Shown here: piece after piece, positions 11,189-24,017 of the stretch
Layout: every line of letters starts with the position of its first letter
Numbering within the stretch: the first letter of the stretch is position 1
From: Patiria pectinifera
Taxonomy: Eukaryota > Echinodermata > Asteroidea > Valvatida > Asterinidae
Length of the DNA: 64,000 bases
Assembly (NCBI GenBank): GCA_029964075.1
Contig: CM057145.1
Location: forward strand, 372,001 to 436,000
Direction: 5' to 3'
Program-made: the position numbers and the translations under genes
Notes under the pieces: generated by a model
Told to the model about the DNA's origin: nothing
The model's database searches: none
What the model saw: the letters and a program-made list of their open reading frames with translations, nothing else

Positions 11189-11848
11189 TGTACTTTCTTG
11201 CCGGGGAGTGACTTGTGCACGGAGCCCATAGCAAGGTTTTACTACTATTATTAGTCTGAATCGGTGAGTATACTCCTTGACATTTTTTATTATACCAAGT
11301 TCCGGAACTTAGGCCATCCTTGGGAACGTTTGGCCAAGCCTTGCAATTGTGTTGTTGATTGAAATACACACGGAAGTATGGACTGCGCCTGCGCATAATG
11401 TGATTGCAGTGACTAGGACATTTTTCTATGTCATCTTGGGATTTTTTTAAATTTCATAAAATCACTTCAAAAGGTTGAAGTAACAATTCAGTAACTGATA
11501 AAACAAACGGTCTTTCAAAACTATTATAATGTAAAACACTGGACACAATAAATTCCTTCTCTATCTTCTTTTTTTTATTGACGACTGAACAGTTTGATAT
11601 ATGAATACATCACATATGAACACATACAACTTACTGGGCAGACTAATCAACAGAACATGTACATATGCAAATTGTACATTCACTGAATAACTGTAACACA
11701 ATTTCTAATCGCAATTTCAATTTAATATGTATTCTACAACAGTTTCTATCATTACCATTTCAGTACACTTATCCGAACATTTCAGAAAATATGAACAGTT
11801 TTTAGTACCTTGGCCAGATGAACAGAACATTTATGCCCAAACTATGGC

Positions 11849-11964
11849 AGTCGCCCCAACTATAATTGTGACAATTCCATCATTATTGGAGATAGTTGGG
11901 ACAAACCTAACTTCAGTCGGGATCATCCGAACTATAGTTGGGACAATGCTATAGTTGGGGCGAA
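11849..11964. mobile_element. Short element with CGCCCCAACTATA inverted ends
   Basis: CGCCCCAACTATA near 11851 and TATAGTTGGGGCG near 11950 form inverted ends about 110 bases apart. Internal copies of the GATAGTTGGGAC type repeat the end motif. It looks like a tiny MITE. Confidence 0.4.
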
Positions 11965-13054
11965 ATACACACACCAACTCTATCATTATGTAGCATTTCA
12001 TGCTCTTAACGTGATTTCAGTACTTATCCAAAGTTTTGTATTATTCATAATAAGCCAACAAATAGTACTGATTTATTAAAGTAACTAAACCATGTTAAGA
12101 ATACATGTTTAAACAAATTTGTGATGTTTAAACAAAAATACATTGTACATGTGTACATACAAGTACATGTGTAAACTGAACGTGTACTAACTTAAATCCA
12201 ATTTAGACTATCAAGCTGTTAAAAAATATCCAATTTTTTTGGAGACTTTTTGAAATGAGTTGTACATCTTTATCTAAATATAACATAATTTGAATGCTTC
12301 TAATTTATACATGAAAAAATATATTTTCCATTTATGGGCAATATAATTTTGAAAATGTATACCCCGTGCATAAATATAAAGATACCCATTCATATTTTAT
12401 TGTTGGTATCGATGGTACATGTATATGCATTTTTGAATAATAAAACAAAATTAAAGGATTCCCTTCAGACAAAATATAACATTGTAAACACCTTTATTAA
12501 ACATTACCACGCATACTTTTGATGTCTTGAAAAGAAAAAAAAGATACAATTCTATAAACTTGAGTAAAACAAAAAGGGCCACACCACATAAATGTATGTT
12601 ACGACTATTACTAATCCATAGGCTTTTAATTTTTGTAGGAAGCTCTTAAATCCACGAAAATGCATCTCATAAAAGAAACTGAACTTTCTAAATACATTTT
12701 TTTTCCAAAATACAAAACATGTTTATGAATTTTGATGAATTCTGGTAAGTTAAGATACTACAAACTAGCCATTAAAAAAGGAACAAATAATAAATGAATA
12801 CACACTGACTTTTACACAGCTTACAAATATATGTACATGTATGTTTGCAACATTTAAAAAAAAAAATACATTTTCTTCTTATTTTCAATGCAAAACCTGT
12901 GCATGTACTTTCTTGAGTTGCAATAAAGACTAGCCCATATAAAAAAAACACGGGGGGAATGTAAACACTGACATTTTGCATAGCGTACACATGTTTTTGT
13001 TTGCGACAAAAAAAAAACACACGGTAAATTCTGGTGTTCTGGAATTTACTACCT

Positions 13055-13372
13055 TACGGAGACATGAACACAATAGGGAACAAAAGATTGTATACGTCTC
13101 CAGAAGAACATTTCTATAGATGAATAAGTCTCCACAAGAATTTCACGAAATAGATATATGGATTTTACTCAAAAACTAGGAATTTCCAAGGTAGGTTGAT
13201 CTGTCGCAAATGGAAGAGTTTTAGAAAAGGGATATTTAGTCCAAATTTCAGCCCAGGAAATTAATTCTGGTTAAAATAAGAGCATTTTGAAACTTCAATT
13301 TCACACTCGAAAACTTTACTACACGAGAACAAAGAAATGTCTCCACAGGAATACAAATTCCAGAATGTGTGA
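13055..13372. repeat. Dispersed repeat C, copy 1
   Basis: This segment matches 54410-54742 in the same order, sharing GGATTTTACTCA, TAGGAATTTCCAAGG, AAATTAATTCTGGT and ACAAAGAAATGTCTCCACA. The two copies are moderately diverged with indels. They belong to an unnamed interspersed repeat family without coding potential. Confidence 0.6.
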
Positions 13373-14379
13373 GCTTAGATGAAACTGGCCTTTTCTTTTC
13401 ATGATAAAAATACACAGACTGACAATAATTGCATTGCGCATGAAAAATTATATTAAAAAAATCATTAACTTCTAAAAACGATTGCATCAGCACATCAAGC
13501 ATAGTATTAGAAAGTGTGACATTGCATTTTAAACTTTACATGTAGATTTGTAATGCAAATCTTAATTTAAAGTGTAGGGGGGCCTACTGAGTGTAACCGT
13601 TTTATTGAGTCTTATAGGGTGCATTCGAGTAGCGTCCCCGTGTATACAAGGGGATCATTCTCGTGGAAGCCATAATTAAGGTCAAAGGCTGTTAACTGGC
13701 AGGAATTTAAAATGTACACACATCAGGCATACCTGTCGTAATTAGTTTCATCATTGCAGCCAGATCGATAATTGCTGGAATTGGAGGATATGCTCTGAAT
13801 CATATGTGTCTATCAAATTTAACACCTTCAATAATTGGGAATGTTTGTGTCATCAATCTCTCCGTTGTACCCACTTAGTATTCAAATTCTATCTAGTTAG
13901 CCACGGACCCATCTGGTTACATTGTTACACACGGGTAGCCACCAGAGACCCTCGCAAGCAGGGGCAATAGTGGTTGACACCGGGGCAGACACAGGTATCA
14001 CATGATGGCTAATAGAACACTCTCATATAAGTGTTACTATTACACGTGTAAGCTACTCAAACACAACCCTTGGAATATTTCACCCACATGTTTAACCTTT
14101 GACCTGTAATCATCTTTTACTAATTCTCCCATTTTGTACAGTCAGTAACATCTTGGGCCCATTTCATGAACTGCCAAGAACATTATTATCTCTGTGTAAA
14201 GTTAAATCGCCTTGAGTTCATGTACATTGTACATTTGATTATCCCGTATAATTCATGAGCAAAATCATACAGTCAGTGCCTTATTTGTAAAGAGAAAAAG
14301 AGAAGAGATGAGAAGAAACTAAGTTTAGAACATCGCTTTTTGACAGACACAAGTGTCAGGTTTTCATGCTCATCATGAC

Positions 14380-15240
14380 GCATACTTTTGCCTTTATATA
14401 ACAACGATCGAGTCCTCTGACACTATCAGAGAAGTCCTCGAACTGTACAAGTCTCTGTTAACTGAAGAGGCATTTGATGGGAGAGAAACAAAGTGTCCAC
14501 GGGTGTGGATGGATGACAGTGATGCCAAACGGATTGCCTTAGAGGCTGCTTTTCCGGAATCGCAATTGCTTGTGTGTGCTTTTCACATCTTGCAACAGAG
14601 AAGACAGGCAACAGTTGTTTTCATTTTTGAAAGCAATGTCATTTGCTTCAACCATAACAGATTTGGAAAATAATAGCATGATGAAGCCATGGAGGATGGA
14701 AAAAGTGGCAAAGTATCCCAATTTCTGTAAACTTCTGGAAGACATGTACTTGTCAATGTAAAGGCGACAAGCTTTCGCCATTTGCTTGAGATCACATCTA
14801 CCCATCAGGGGTAACAACACAAATGACTGCGAGGCAGCAATTGCAAGTGCTGTAGGATAAGGTTTTCGCAAGGACAAAAGCCTTCAATGTTCTTCAACTT
14901 ATCAATTTCATTGCAACAAGACAGAATGGATATTATCACCGTAAAGTAGTGGACATTGCAAACAATGGTCTCGATGTTGTTAAAATGTCCAGATTTATGC
15001 CATGGGACGTTAAAATACCACATGACTCTGTAGAACAATTGTCAATGTGAAACATTGTTTATCCCTTCATTATCGTAAACAAACATTCGACAAAAAGCCT
15101 GAAAACCCCATCTGAATGTTGTAACACTGGTGCCCTAGCACTGTATGTAAAGAAGTATGTAAAGAAAGACAACAAGTAGTACAAATTCTCATGACGGATG
15201 GAACCAACTTGACAATGGAGGTTCATACTGCCACATGGAC
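14380..15240 (+). pseudogene. Decayed MULE-type transposase fragment (SWIM family)
   Basis: The frame at 14353-14673 reads RVWMDDSDAKRIALEAAFPES followed by CAFHILQQ, the D...C-FH motif region of MULE transposases. Further on, other frames give RGNNTNDCEAAIA, which matches the RGNTTTAYCEAA region of the SWIM genes at 33 kb. Several stops and shifts are present. It is a dead relative of the 32.5-37.3 kb copies. Confidence 0.65.
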
Positions 15241-15249
15241 AGGTCCATG

Positions 15250-18130
15250 AAAACCATTATATATTGGGTTGGAGCAAATAGAAACCCGTCACTGAATTGC
15301 TTGATTTGAGAATGTAACCGGGTGAATTAGAGCCCCTTGTATTTTATTCCCTTTTGTTTTTTCTTGTATGTGATGGCCTTTTTGATTTCATTTATTATTT
15401 TTTGTAGTTAGCCCTCATTGTATTCTGTTGCATTTCCATATCTTACTAACATACTAACCTTCGAAGTTTCTTGTTTTTTATGGACACGATAAAACACTCC
15501 CTACAAGAGTTTCCCTATCTACCCCAGTTGTGTTCTGCAAAATCTCAGGGTCTCGCCTAGATCCCTGGATGCTGTCAAGATTGCGCAGTTTGCATAAATT
15601 TCATGAGCATGCAGTATTGGTCACTGGTCTGGTGTCACGTGGGGTGGGAGACCTTATGGGGTGATTTTGCCTCTGTTACTGGGCGTGGGCAATAAGTCCA
15701 GACTGTGCAGGCCACTTTCGGATCAGACATTGAAATGCAAGCACCTTGTTCCAGCTCTTGAACCACCTCTTCAAAGCTAAGCGCTGGGCTGTTGGTTTCC
15801 CAGGTTAATCAACCGATAAGGTAAATGTCAATTTCCTTTGATACTCTTAGTTTTATTAGTGAAGCAGTAGTGAGATTAATGATGATTTATAAGTGATAAT
15901 TCTCTTATAGTTCGACAAAGAAATAAGAGCCGAAATCATTTTGTTTTCATGATTTATCTCCCGGTATAGTTTAAGTCATGGTTATTTGGATCACTGGAGA
16001 TGAGAGTATTGCGAGGAGGAAGAGTGTTTTTCTAGTTTATAATATAATTGTTGCTTTTAAGTGCTTACGGTGAAGCCGGTGATTAAGATTATATGGCACA
16101 ATATGTGTAACAGTGGCTGAATTCCAGCATCATTGCTGTGGAAATTCTTTCTTTTCTTTCCTATATTGGACTATAGATACTTGATAGGTACTTTTGGTTG
16201 TTATTGGTTTATACTTTGTAGCTAGTTAAATTGTGTGGCTTTCTTTCATTGTATTTTACTCAATATGACAAGTGTTTAGTTCACCTATTTACATGGTGGA
16301 TCATATAAGAGTGTTTTGCCTGAGAGATTTGAGTGAATTAGTCAGATGAAGAAATCAATGTAAAGTTGATTCATTTTGCCAGTCATATGTTATTTCGGTG
16401 TATTTTGTATATTAAAGCTAGACCTTTATTGAGGTTTGCCTGTGAATCTTTTGACCTTATAATAGGGTGAGGCTTGAGACAACAGGTGGGAAGTAACCTG
16501 GGGCAGGACAGGCTAGCTGAGCGAGCCAGCCATTTGGCCTTGGTGCCACTGGCCTGGGACGGTCGTTAAAGTACCCCTCGAGGCTGAATGGGGTATGTTT
16601 AGTCTACTGACTGATTGATTGAGTACTCTGTACTTATTACTTTGTTTTATGCTAAATTGTGCTTTATGCCAGATTGTGGTGGAGAACAAGACTCCCAGTG
16701 AAAAACTTAAACTGTTCAGCTGGTGTTTTTGTTACGTTGATGCAGAATATTGCTTTGGCCAGTGAAAAGTGACTCTTTGTTTCTAAAATCATGTGCATGT
16801 TTCTGGTGGATTGAAGTCATGATTTGTGTTGATGTTATATTTTAACGGGGAGATCAGTAAATGATCAATTATTAAAACGAAATATTAAGTGATATGCAGT
16901 CTGTTCATTTTTATTATTTAAGTTTAATTTTATTTTTCGTATTTTATTTACAGGTTTTTTTTGGTGAAACCGTGTAATGCCAACCAGACTTGTTCTATTA
17001 AAGTACATAATTGCCACCGCATCCTGATTTGTGTGTCTCCTTATTTTATGATGCGAAATTTGGCTCACAAGAATGCAAATATCATGGGGTTTTGCTCTAA
17101 CAAAAAAAAGAGCCTCAAAGCATCAACGCAAGAAATGAGAAGACAATATTCTGAGCTCGATGCAACCGATCAGTGAGCTTTGTATTATTAGGAGAGGATC
17201 TAGTGTACATGTAGGTCCGTGACAAGACTTCAGGGACAACCTGCAGTGATGGCCCACTTGGATAAACTCTTGGAGGAGACATCCAACTGAGAAGAAAACT
17301 TATAAAGGACCCCGACAACGTGGCCATATCACAACTCGTAGAGAAGCTGTGAACATATGTAACCGGTGAAATATTTCAAGCAAATTTCAATCATATCTTT
17401 TGGGCACCTTTGCTTTTCCTCCATGTCCTATTTCTACTGAAAGTCTTTTTAATATTTTATATCCCAAAAGTCGGTACGTAGGATTGCTTTTACACAAGTT
17501 TCGGATTGTTTTCATGTTCACACATTTTCTTAGTATTGAAATTATTATTATCTTCATTGTTAATGTACATGTCGGGTTTTTTTTCATTTAAAGACCACTG
17601 TGAGAAAATGTGTCCTTTGGCCCTGGGTGGGTCAGCCACGCATTCCAAGTTTCTGGAAAAGTAATCAACTCCAGGCAGGAGGCCTGACTACATGTACCTC
17701 ATCATTATTCGTTAGATAGACTCTAGCTTTTCGACACTAGTTACTTTGTTTTATCACCCCCGTATTAGCTTTGTTTTTTCATAATCCCTGTGTGGTTTGC
17801 CCAGGAATGTGCGGCACTGCCCAACATCCTGTGGTTAAGATTAGCTTTGTGCAGTCTTGTGTTTGCCACCGACAAGAGAACACACATGTAGTATAAAATT
17901 CTTGTGATGTAAAGAAAGTTACAGCGCTGGCTGCACTTTGCTGCCATGCGGCCATTGAGAAATAGAAAAAAAAGTATTATTTCATCTAAACTTGAAGAGC
18001 CTGTTGTCCCCGGTTACACATATTGAGTCTTCACCCGATCGATGGCCAATATAAATGTCAAAATCAGTAATAAAGATACATATTCAGTCTAGAAAATGTC
18101 ACAAGCACATAGATAGATGCCAATTCATCA
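15250..18130. other. AT-rich region without a recognisable gene
   Basis: Only short unconvincing frames occur. No repeats with clear ends were found apart from homopolymer runs. Confidence 0.5.
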
Positions 18131-18399
18131 ACCTTTTCAAACACATTGGACGATGATGTAACTGTCAGAGGGCGTCTGAAGATACACTTATTCAAATCAT
18201 GCGGAAAACAACTGAATAGGCATGCGGGAAAAAGTCCGAGAAAAAAATTGAGAAAAGTAGACGAAGTGAAGAAATGTTGGATTCCACATCTGATTGAAAG
18301 CTTGCACCCGACATACAAACTTGTTTGAAAGTTAGAAAGGAAGGGAAGTCATGGTGTGATCAGGCAGCTTGTAAGAAAAAACATCAGCAGGATGAAGAA

Positions 18400-18825
18400 G
18401 CTCGCCCATGATTCCACATCGGTAGTTCACAACCAGATCGTACATGTATTGCCTACAAGATTACAAGGTCACACAACGTCATGAGCCGATGTCGATTCCC
18501 ACAAGCAGTTGTATCAATTCTCCAACCCTGCATTCTCAAGAATTGTATTGCATTCGCAGACAAACTTACCAGTTACCACGACTCACGAAGCATGATTGCC
18601 TGTGAAAACTGTGACATGTGGTACCACTACATTTGCATTAACCTAGAACCGCAAACAAGACGCAAGTCCTACATGGATAAAGGTACCTTTACAGGTAGGT
18701 GCAGACTAAATGGTTGTAATGGTGGAGAAAGGGTGTTCACCAGTAACACAAGCTTGGATGTTTCTTCCAATTCAAAAGGTGAAGATATGCATGATGAACA
18801 CATTAATATCCCGATGCCGTAAATC
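18400..18825 (+). pseudogene. PHD-like finger fragment, copy 1
   Basis: The frame from 18481 encodes SMIACENCDMWYHYICINLEP followed by CRLNGCN. The C-X2-C, W-Y-H and late cysteine pair resemble the second half of a PHD finger. The first half is degraded. A second diverged copy lies at 21610-21940, so this is part of a duplicated, probably transposon-derived unit. Confidence 0.5.
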
Positions 18826-19357
18826 AAAGGTGTCACAATGGATCGAATCATGTTCTTATTTCTTCGGCAAGAATATTTCATCACTACATGTACATTGTAC
18901 ATGATTCAGATTCTTTGAATAATTCTCCAGATTTGTTATCAATTTTCACTATAACACAACAATGCACACCTGTGGTCTGAAGATACACCCTTTCGTGGCA
19001 GTTTTGGCAGTAAAATAGACAACATTGTACCTGAGAATGTAAAGGCGTGTTCCCATTGGACTTTTTCTTCAGCGGCCACGCGGAAAGTTACCGTGACTGG
19101 CTTTGGTGGAATTCTACCGTGCGTTCCCACCTGGACTTATATTCCGCGACGGAACTGTTCATTCGCTGTTCGAGACTGGCAGAATGTCACACATTGCGGG
19201 CGCTGTGCACAGTCACCTTTGACCTATGCGGGATATGACGTGCCTGTAACGTATTTTTCGCGCGCTGAATTTAGTCGGCCACGTCAACGTCAACACTGAC
19301 GCGACGCGACGCGACGCTAGCACACAAAGATCATTGTACTACAAACAACTCAACAAA

Positions 19358-19862
19358 ATGGCCTCTTCTTCTGGAATTCCTTCTTCCATGTCTTCAAGCT
19401 CTTGTTCCACCCCAAATGCTCCGTCGACGAAGCCGAAGGCCCCGAGAAAAAGAAAATCGAAGACAGCAAGTGAGTCCAGTGGTTCCACCCCAAATGCTCC
19501 GTCGATGAAGCCAAAGGCCCCGAGAAAAAGAAAATCGAAGACAGCAAGTGAGTCCGATGGGCCTGGGGGGAAACGTAAAAAGAACTGGGGACATCCTGAA
19601 ACTGTGGGATTAATTGCGATCTGGGGGTCGGAGCAACACAAAGCCGGCTTCGAAGGCATGATGTACAATTCGCGTGTGCGGGCGTCGATTTTGAACCAGT
19701 TTTTGGCCCAGTTCCCGGAGTCCCTCTACACAACATGGGAGTCCCTGAAGGACAGGATGGACTACCTCAATCGAAAATACAGAGAGGTAAAAAAAAATTA
19801 ACAACACCTCTGGACGAGGGCGGTTAACGTCTCCCTACTATGAGGAGATCGACCAGATCATC
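19358..19862 (+). CDS. Exon with NLS-like repeats and a Myb/SANT-like DNA-binding domain
   Basis: From the ATG at 19358 the product starts Ser-rich, then has two copies of a 26-residue unit with PRKRKSKTAS, a likely nuclear localisation signal. From about residue 80 it reads NWGHPETVGLIAIWG then LYTTWESLKDRMDYLNRKYREVK, the pattern of a trihelix Myb/SANT-like domain as in the second protein of Harbinger transposons. The frame stops at 19799 because of a run of A. One base fewer would continue as NNTSGRGRLTSPYYEEIDQIIG up to a GTAAGT donor at 19863. The expected domain end is in that frame, so there is a shift or an assembly error. No downstream exon was found. Confidence 0.65.
19404..19559 (+). 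repeat. 78-bp tandem duplication in the Myb/SANT exon
   Basis: Two adjacent 78-base copies (19404-19481 and 19482-19559) differ at a few positions and keep the reading frame. They encode STPNAPSxKPKAPRKRKSKTASES. Confidence 0.9.
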
Positions 19863-20699
19863 GGTAAGTTTTACCGTCATGACATGACCGTGTCAAGTAG
19901 GTAAATGTATGTGCACAGAAAATGACTCCATCATCATTAACGGGCACAGACACATAAACAGATGTTTCTTCCATGTTGACAGATCCGATTGGAGAAAGCA
20001 TTCAAAACACCAAAAGAAGGGAATTCATTTCCAAAGTTCTGGATTAACATTTTCATGAAAGGCTTAAAGGCATTACATCCCTACTGTTCTTTTCAATTGC
20101 GACGTCACTTTGTTTATGTTCCCGACAAATATGGTAGAAAACAATCTTCGGAATGTCTTTCATACTATTGGGTATTGTAACTTCAGTGATTGCAATGTGA
20201 AAGTCCACTTAACAATGAAGACAGCGTGATTTAAAAGAACAGGTTTTGTTCACAGGGAAAGCGAGACCCAATACAAATGATTGGATGTACGCAGCGTGAT
20301 TAGATACTACATATTCTGAAGAATAACAAAAGCAGGCGGGAACTCCTAGACAACCTCAAATTATTACACGTAGATGATCAGATATTTATATCAGGCTGTG
20401 GAGATGAAGCTCCAAACATGAGGGCACTTCACAAGATTTCCAGTGAAGCTACAAAATTGTCAAATTCAAATGAAAACGAGATTCAGTGTGTGTTAAATAT
20501 TGTCAAATCAGCAATCTGATTCAAGCAAGCGCTTCCTTGGAATTCTTAGACACATCAGTGTTCATCCTGTATTGTTAATGCTTTATTCACAAGACAGTGT
20601 AATATGGAGTATTATAACATATCCTCAAGAGACATAATATATTTAGATGCTCCACTACCTTGAATTGAAGGTTGGAATCCAAAAAAGGGAAAGGCGCCA

Positions 20700-21250
20700 A
20701 GTCCAAATAGCAATGTATTGGGGTCATGCTAGCTGCATATTATGTCTTCAATCTGAATTACCCATCCATATGTTCAATCAATTGATGGAATTTCTGCAAC
20801 AACATGTTCTTTAAGAGCCTTATACATTCTTCAAGGGGACAAATTTTCAGACCTCAAACAAATTTATATCCACTGTCTAAGAGAAAGTAAACTGAAAATG
20901 AAAATGACTGCAGTTGTACCCTGTAAAGGGTCCATGAATTGAAGTTATTTAGGAACACATGTTGTGCACTTCTATACTCTCCTCATCTCCAAGGGCAGCA
21001 ATGCTGTAATTAGCTACCTGCATGACTTTTTTGACAGGTACCGGTACGGGTAAGCCGAACGTAGTGCACATCTTCACTGCGACAACTGTAGCGGCCAGTG
21101 GTACTTGTTCTGGCGCTGCATGTGTGGGCTGCACCGATTCATCGATCTAAACTTCATGGTGGTAGGACACACCAAGATCGCACCCGGCTGCTGTTTCCGC
21201 ATCTTCAAGCAACACTTCCATTCAGACACCAGTCTCGTGCCTGAATGATG
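20700..21250 (+). pseudogene. Decayed transposase-like fragment (NCSGQ / GHTK region)
   Basis: Joined frames read DNCSGQWYLFWR, GLHRFIDLNFMVVGHTK and PGCCFRIFKQ. I recognise this as a conserved block of a transposase-like family common in marine invertebrates (DNCSGQ...YLxWR...GHTKFxPD...F). The frame is degraded upstream and ends with a stop after SLVPE. Family assignment is from pattern memory only. Confidence 0.5.
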
Positions 21251-21609
21251 TCACTGCAGTTGTCTCTGGCAGTATGCAGAAAGGGGTTAACATACATCCC
21301 TTAGCTGGTCAGTGATGAGGTTGTCAATACCTTTTGTCCACTGCTTCATGGGATCAAGAGCTTCCAACACTTCCGATTATTTTGATTTTGTTTCAAATAT
21401 CATTGGAAATACAGGATTTGTATTAATAATTCAACATTCATACATTGCTTATCATCATATTTATTTCCTTTAACCAAATCTAAATGTAGCTTCTCGTCTG
21501 ATGAACTGGGCGTTGTGTATGCTCAAAAGTGTCCTGATGACCCTGAGGTGAGCACCTATCCTGCTGGTAATCTTCCTTAGCCACAGATTCCACCTTGGCT
21601 GGATGCTCG

Positions 21610-21940
21610 CCTGAAGCTTGATTTGACATCTAGATCAAGGTCTTGATTGTATTGCCTAAATGATTTCAGGGATACACAACGTCCATGACATCATGAGTTG
21701 TCAATTCCCTAAGTACATGTAGTTACATGTTCATGTGTATAAATTCTTGAACCCTGCATTCTCAAGAATTGTGTTGTATTTGCAAACAACCTTACAACGA
21801 CTCACGAAGCATGATTGCCTGTGATAACTGTGACGTGGTATCACTACACTTGCATTAACCTAGAACCGCAAACAAGACGCAAGTCCTACATGGATAAAGG
21901 TACCTTTAGGTGCAGACTAAATGGTTGTAATGGTTGTTCT
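21610..21940 (+). pseudogene. PHD-like finger fragment, copy 2
   Basis: This diverged copy of 18400-18730 keeps CATGATTGCCTGTGA, ATTAACCTAGAACCGC and ACTAAATGGTTGTAA. It has deletions that break the frame, including one within the WYH region. Confidence 0.55.
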
Positions 21941-22088
21941 TTAAGAATCCAGTCTGCACAATCCACTGCTAACTAATGCTACGGAGGCTGAAGTCCACCA
22001 GGCCATAATGTTATGGCTGCGCAATGCAGGTGACAGGAAGGGTTTCAAGAATGAAACAAAGAGAAAAAATGCCAGTCAAAGTAGCTAG
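21940..22088 (+). pseudogene. Exon-like segment TEAEVHQAIMLWLRNAGDR, copy 1
   Basis: The frame reads SLHNPLLTNATEAEVHQ then AIMLWLRNAGDRKGF and ends at TAG. It is about 70 percent like the segment at 22605-22737, and both follow an AG. Function was not recognised; it is a duplicated exon of a gene or transposon. Confidence 0.45.
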
Positions 22089-22604
22089 GTACCGCACAAA
22101 AATATGGGATCATCCAAAAGACATCCATATCATCCATACCTTTATTTTTACACCATAGGAAAAGCCTATTATACTGTTGTGAAGCATTATTGTGTTTCCT
22201 TTGAATGTAGTCTGCGGCTGCAGGGCCGATTGGAATTTAAGTAATGCAATTGTCCTGTTATGCAAGGCTGTCTTTATAAGTCAGCCACTGTATTGTACTC
22301 GGCGCAGTTGGTCTAGAGGCGCCGTCGACAACGCCCAACATGTATTACTGTTCGCTTCACGATGTAATCTTATGTTCAGTTGAGTTGTCAGAAATAAATT
22401 ATTTGGACCCACAATTGGTCTCCGCATTTATATTTCTTTGAGTTTTGTCCTCGTCGATCCCGGTAGTGTTAAGCAACACAACAATACATTAGAATACCTT
22501 TTTCCCATTACTTGACTGTGACTGTTGTGCATTATCAACAACCAACTGTGTCTGTGTTGCATTATCGACAAACATGATGAAATATTTTTATTTAACTTTC
22601 TTAC

Positions 22605-22737
22605 AGAATCTGCTCTGCATAATCCACTTCTCAATACAACAGAGTCTGACGTTCACCGGGTCATTATGTTATGGCTTCGTAATGCAGGTGACAGAAATAG
22701 TGGAAGGAAACAAAGACAAACAAGCCAGTCAAATTAG
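22605..22737 (+). pseudogene. Exon-like segment TESDVHRVIMLWLRNAGDR, copy 2
   Basis: A pyrimidine-rich tract and TTACAG precede the open frame SALHNPLLNTTESDVHR then VIMLWLRNAGDRNSG. It ends at TAG, 22735-22737. It pairs with 21940-22088. The shared 3' GCCAGTCAAA sequence shows the copies extend beyond the coding part. Confidence 0.45.
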
Positions 22738-23224
22738 GTACAAAGTATAAGAGATAATCCATATATTAAATCACTGCAGGAGCGCCAATTATAGGCCCAT
22801 TAATTTTTTTAATACTTGGATTACAGAATTGTGCCCAAAGAAAATTGGAAAGTCTCATTATCATGGCATCATCATAACCATCATTTATTGTGGGAAGAAA
22901 TTGAAAATCTTAATTTCCCTTTTAAATTCAAATCCATCATTTGTACGGTGTTCTATGAGTACATGTGTACACTTAAAATGTTCATGTCGATGGTGATGTT
23001 CTGTTTATATTTTTTGAATGATGTAAATGTAGGCTTATTTGTTATTAAATACATGTATGACATTTTAAAAAGCTGATTAAATAAGTAAAATGTAAAAAGT
23101 GTTTCCCAAAGGAATGGTTAATAAATTGTTTGTTGCTCGAGATATGGAATACATTAAGATTTAGGGGAACCTAATCGCAGTTAGCGAATGAGAAAAAGTA
23201 ATTTTGTTTGTATTTTTTTAACAG

Positions 23225-23740
23225 AAACAGGTGACAAGATGAAGGTGAAGGCTGGTCTTGTTTTATTGGTGCGATCCGGCAAGGTGGTCGGTTTTACCGA
23301 CATCACCAGCATCACTTATGAGGCAGCAGATTTTGAGAGGAAATGAAGAGAAGAGGTGGAGCTGGTTGTTGCAACCCATGTCCTAGTATGGATGGTCCGG
23401 CGATATTTTCTTCACTTCATGCACCGCTTGCCTACTACATGTACATGTATGCAACCACAGGTGTCACAAGCGATCAGCTGTACTTGTGTATGTACGAGGA
23501 AATATTGTTTCCTGAGACAGCCGGGTTCCAAGTATGCGCCATAGAGTCTGAATTTGCATTACACACTCATACATTTTATCGCATCCAGTCAACAACAGCA
23601 TCTGAAGTAGGTCAGGTTGTTTCATCAAGTTTGGCTTTACCGAGCAAAAGTTTGACAATGAGCCAGCTACAAGCGAAGGTTAGCCTACTACAATCAGACA
23701 GGCAAAACCTGCAAAGGCGCCTAAATTCCATGCAAGAGAG
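23225..23740 (+). pseudogene. Decayed transposase (RNase-H-like) exon
   Basis: After an acceptor TTTTTTTAACAG the frame reads DKMKVKAGLVLLVRSGKVVGFTDI, which resembles the DEMxI...G.xxGFxDxG block of P-element/THAP-like transposases. A TGA at 23344 is followed in frame by VATHVLVWMVR, and a frameshift then gives SLHAPLAYY and TTGVTSDQLYLCMYEE. These also fit that family. The last part is a coiled-coil-like SQLQAKVSLLQSDRQNLQRR. One stop and at least one shift make it a pseudogene. Confidence 0.55.
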
Positions 23741-23742
23741 GG

Positions 23743-23994
23743 TTGCTTAAAGAAGAGAGTGTCTCCCTCGATACCCATAAACAGGGCATCCCTCGCTCTT
23801 TTTTGAAGTTTATCCAAGATGCGGTCAACTGGAAGGACAGGCAGGATGTTGGAGGGGATCAGGAAATGCATGAAGAGGTTGCAGTCCTGGAGAACGACTG
23901 CAGCACAGTGATATTTCTCACAACCTACTCCCCTGCTGCTGCCAAGAGAACGAATGGTTTCTCATCTGTGAAACTCGTTATGTTTGACATGGAG
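23743..23994 (+). CDS. Exon 1 of a four-exon chain (unknown protein)
   Basis: The open frame runs LKEESVSLDTH to SSVKLVMFDME and ends at a consensus donor GAG|GTAAGT in phase 0. Its upstream boundary is not clear; a one-base shift near 23745 would join it to the coiled coil upstream. Next exon in phase: 25549. The tRNA-SINE at 24018 lies in the intron. Confidence 0.5.
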
Positions 23995-24017
23995 GTAAGT
24001 GGTTGTGTAATAATCGT

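Larger units (their letters stand above)
8458..14352. other. AT-rich region without a recognisable gene
   Basis: Only short frames without recognisable domains are present. The stretch holds a G run near 8861-8876, a CA repeat near 9300, many TACATGTA motifs and three small repeat elements listed separately. I see no RNA gene. Confidence 0.6.
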
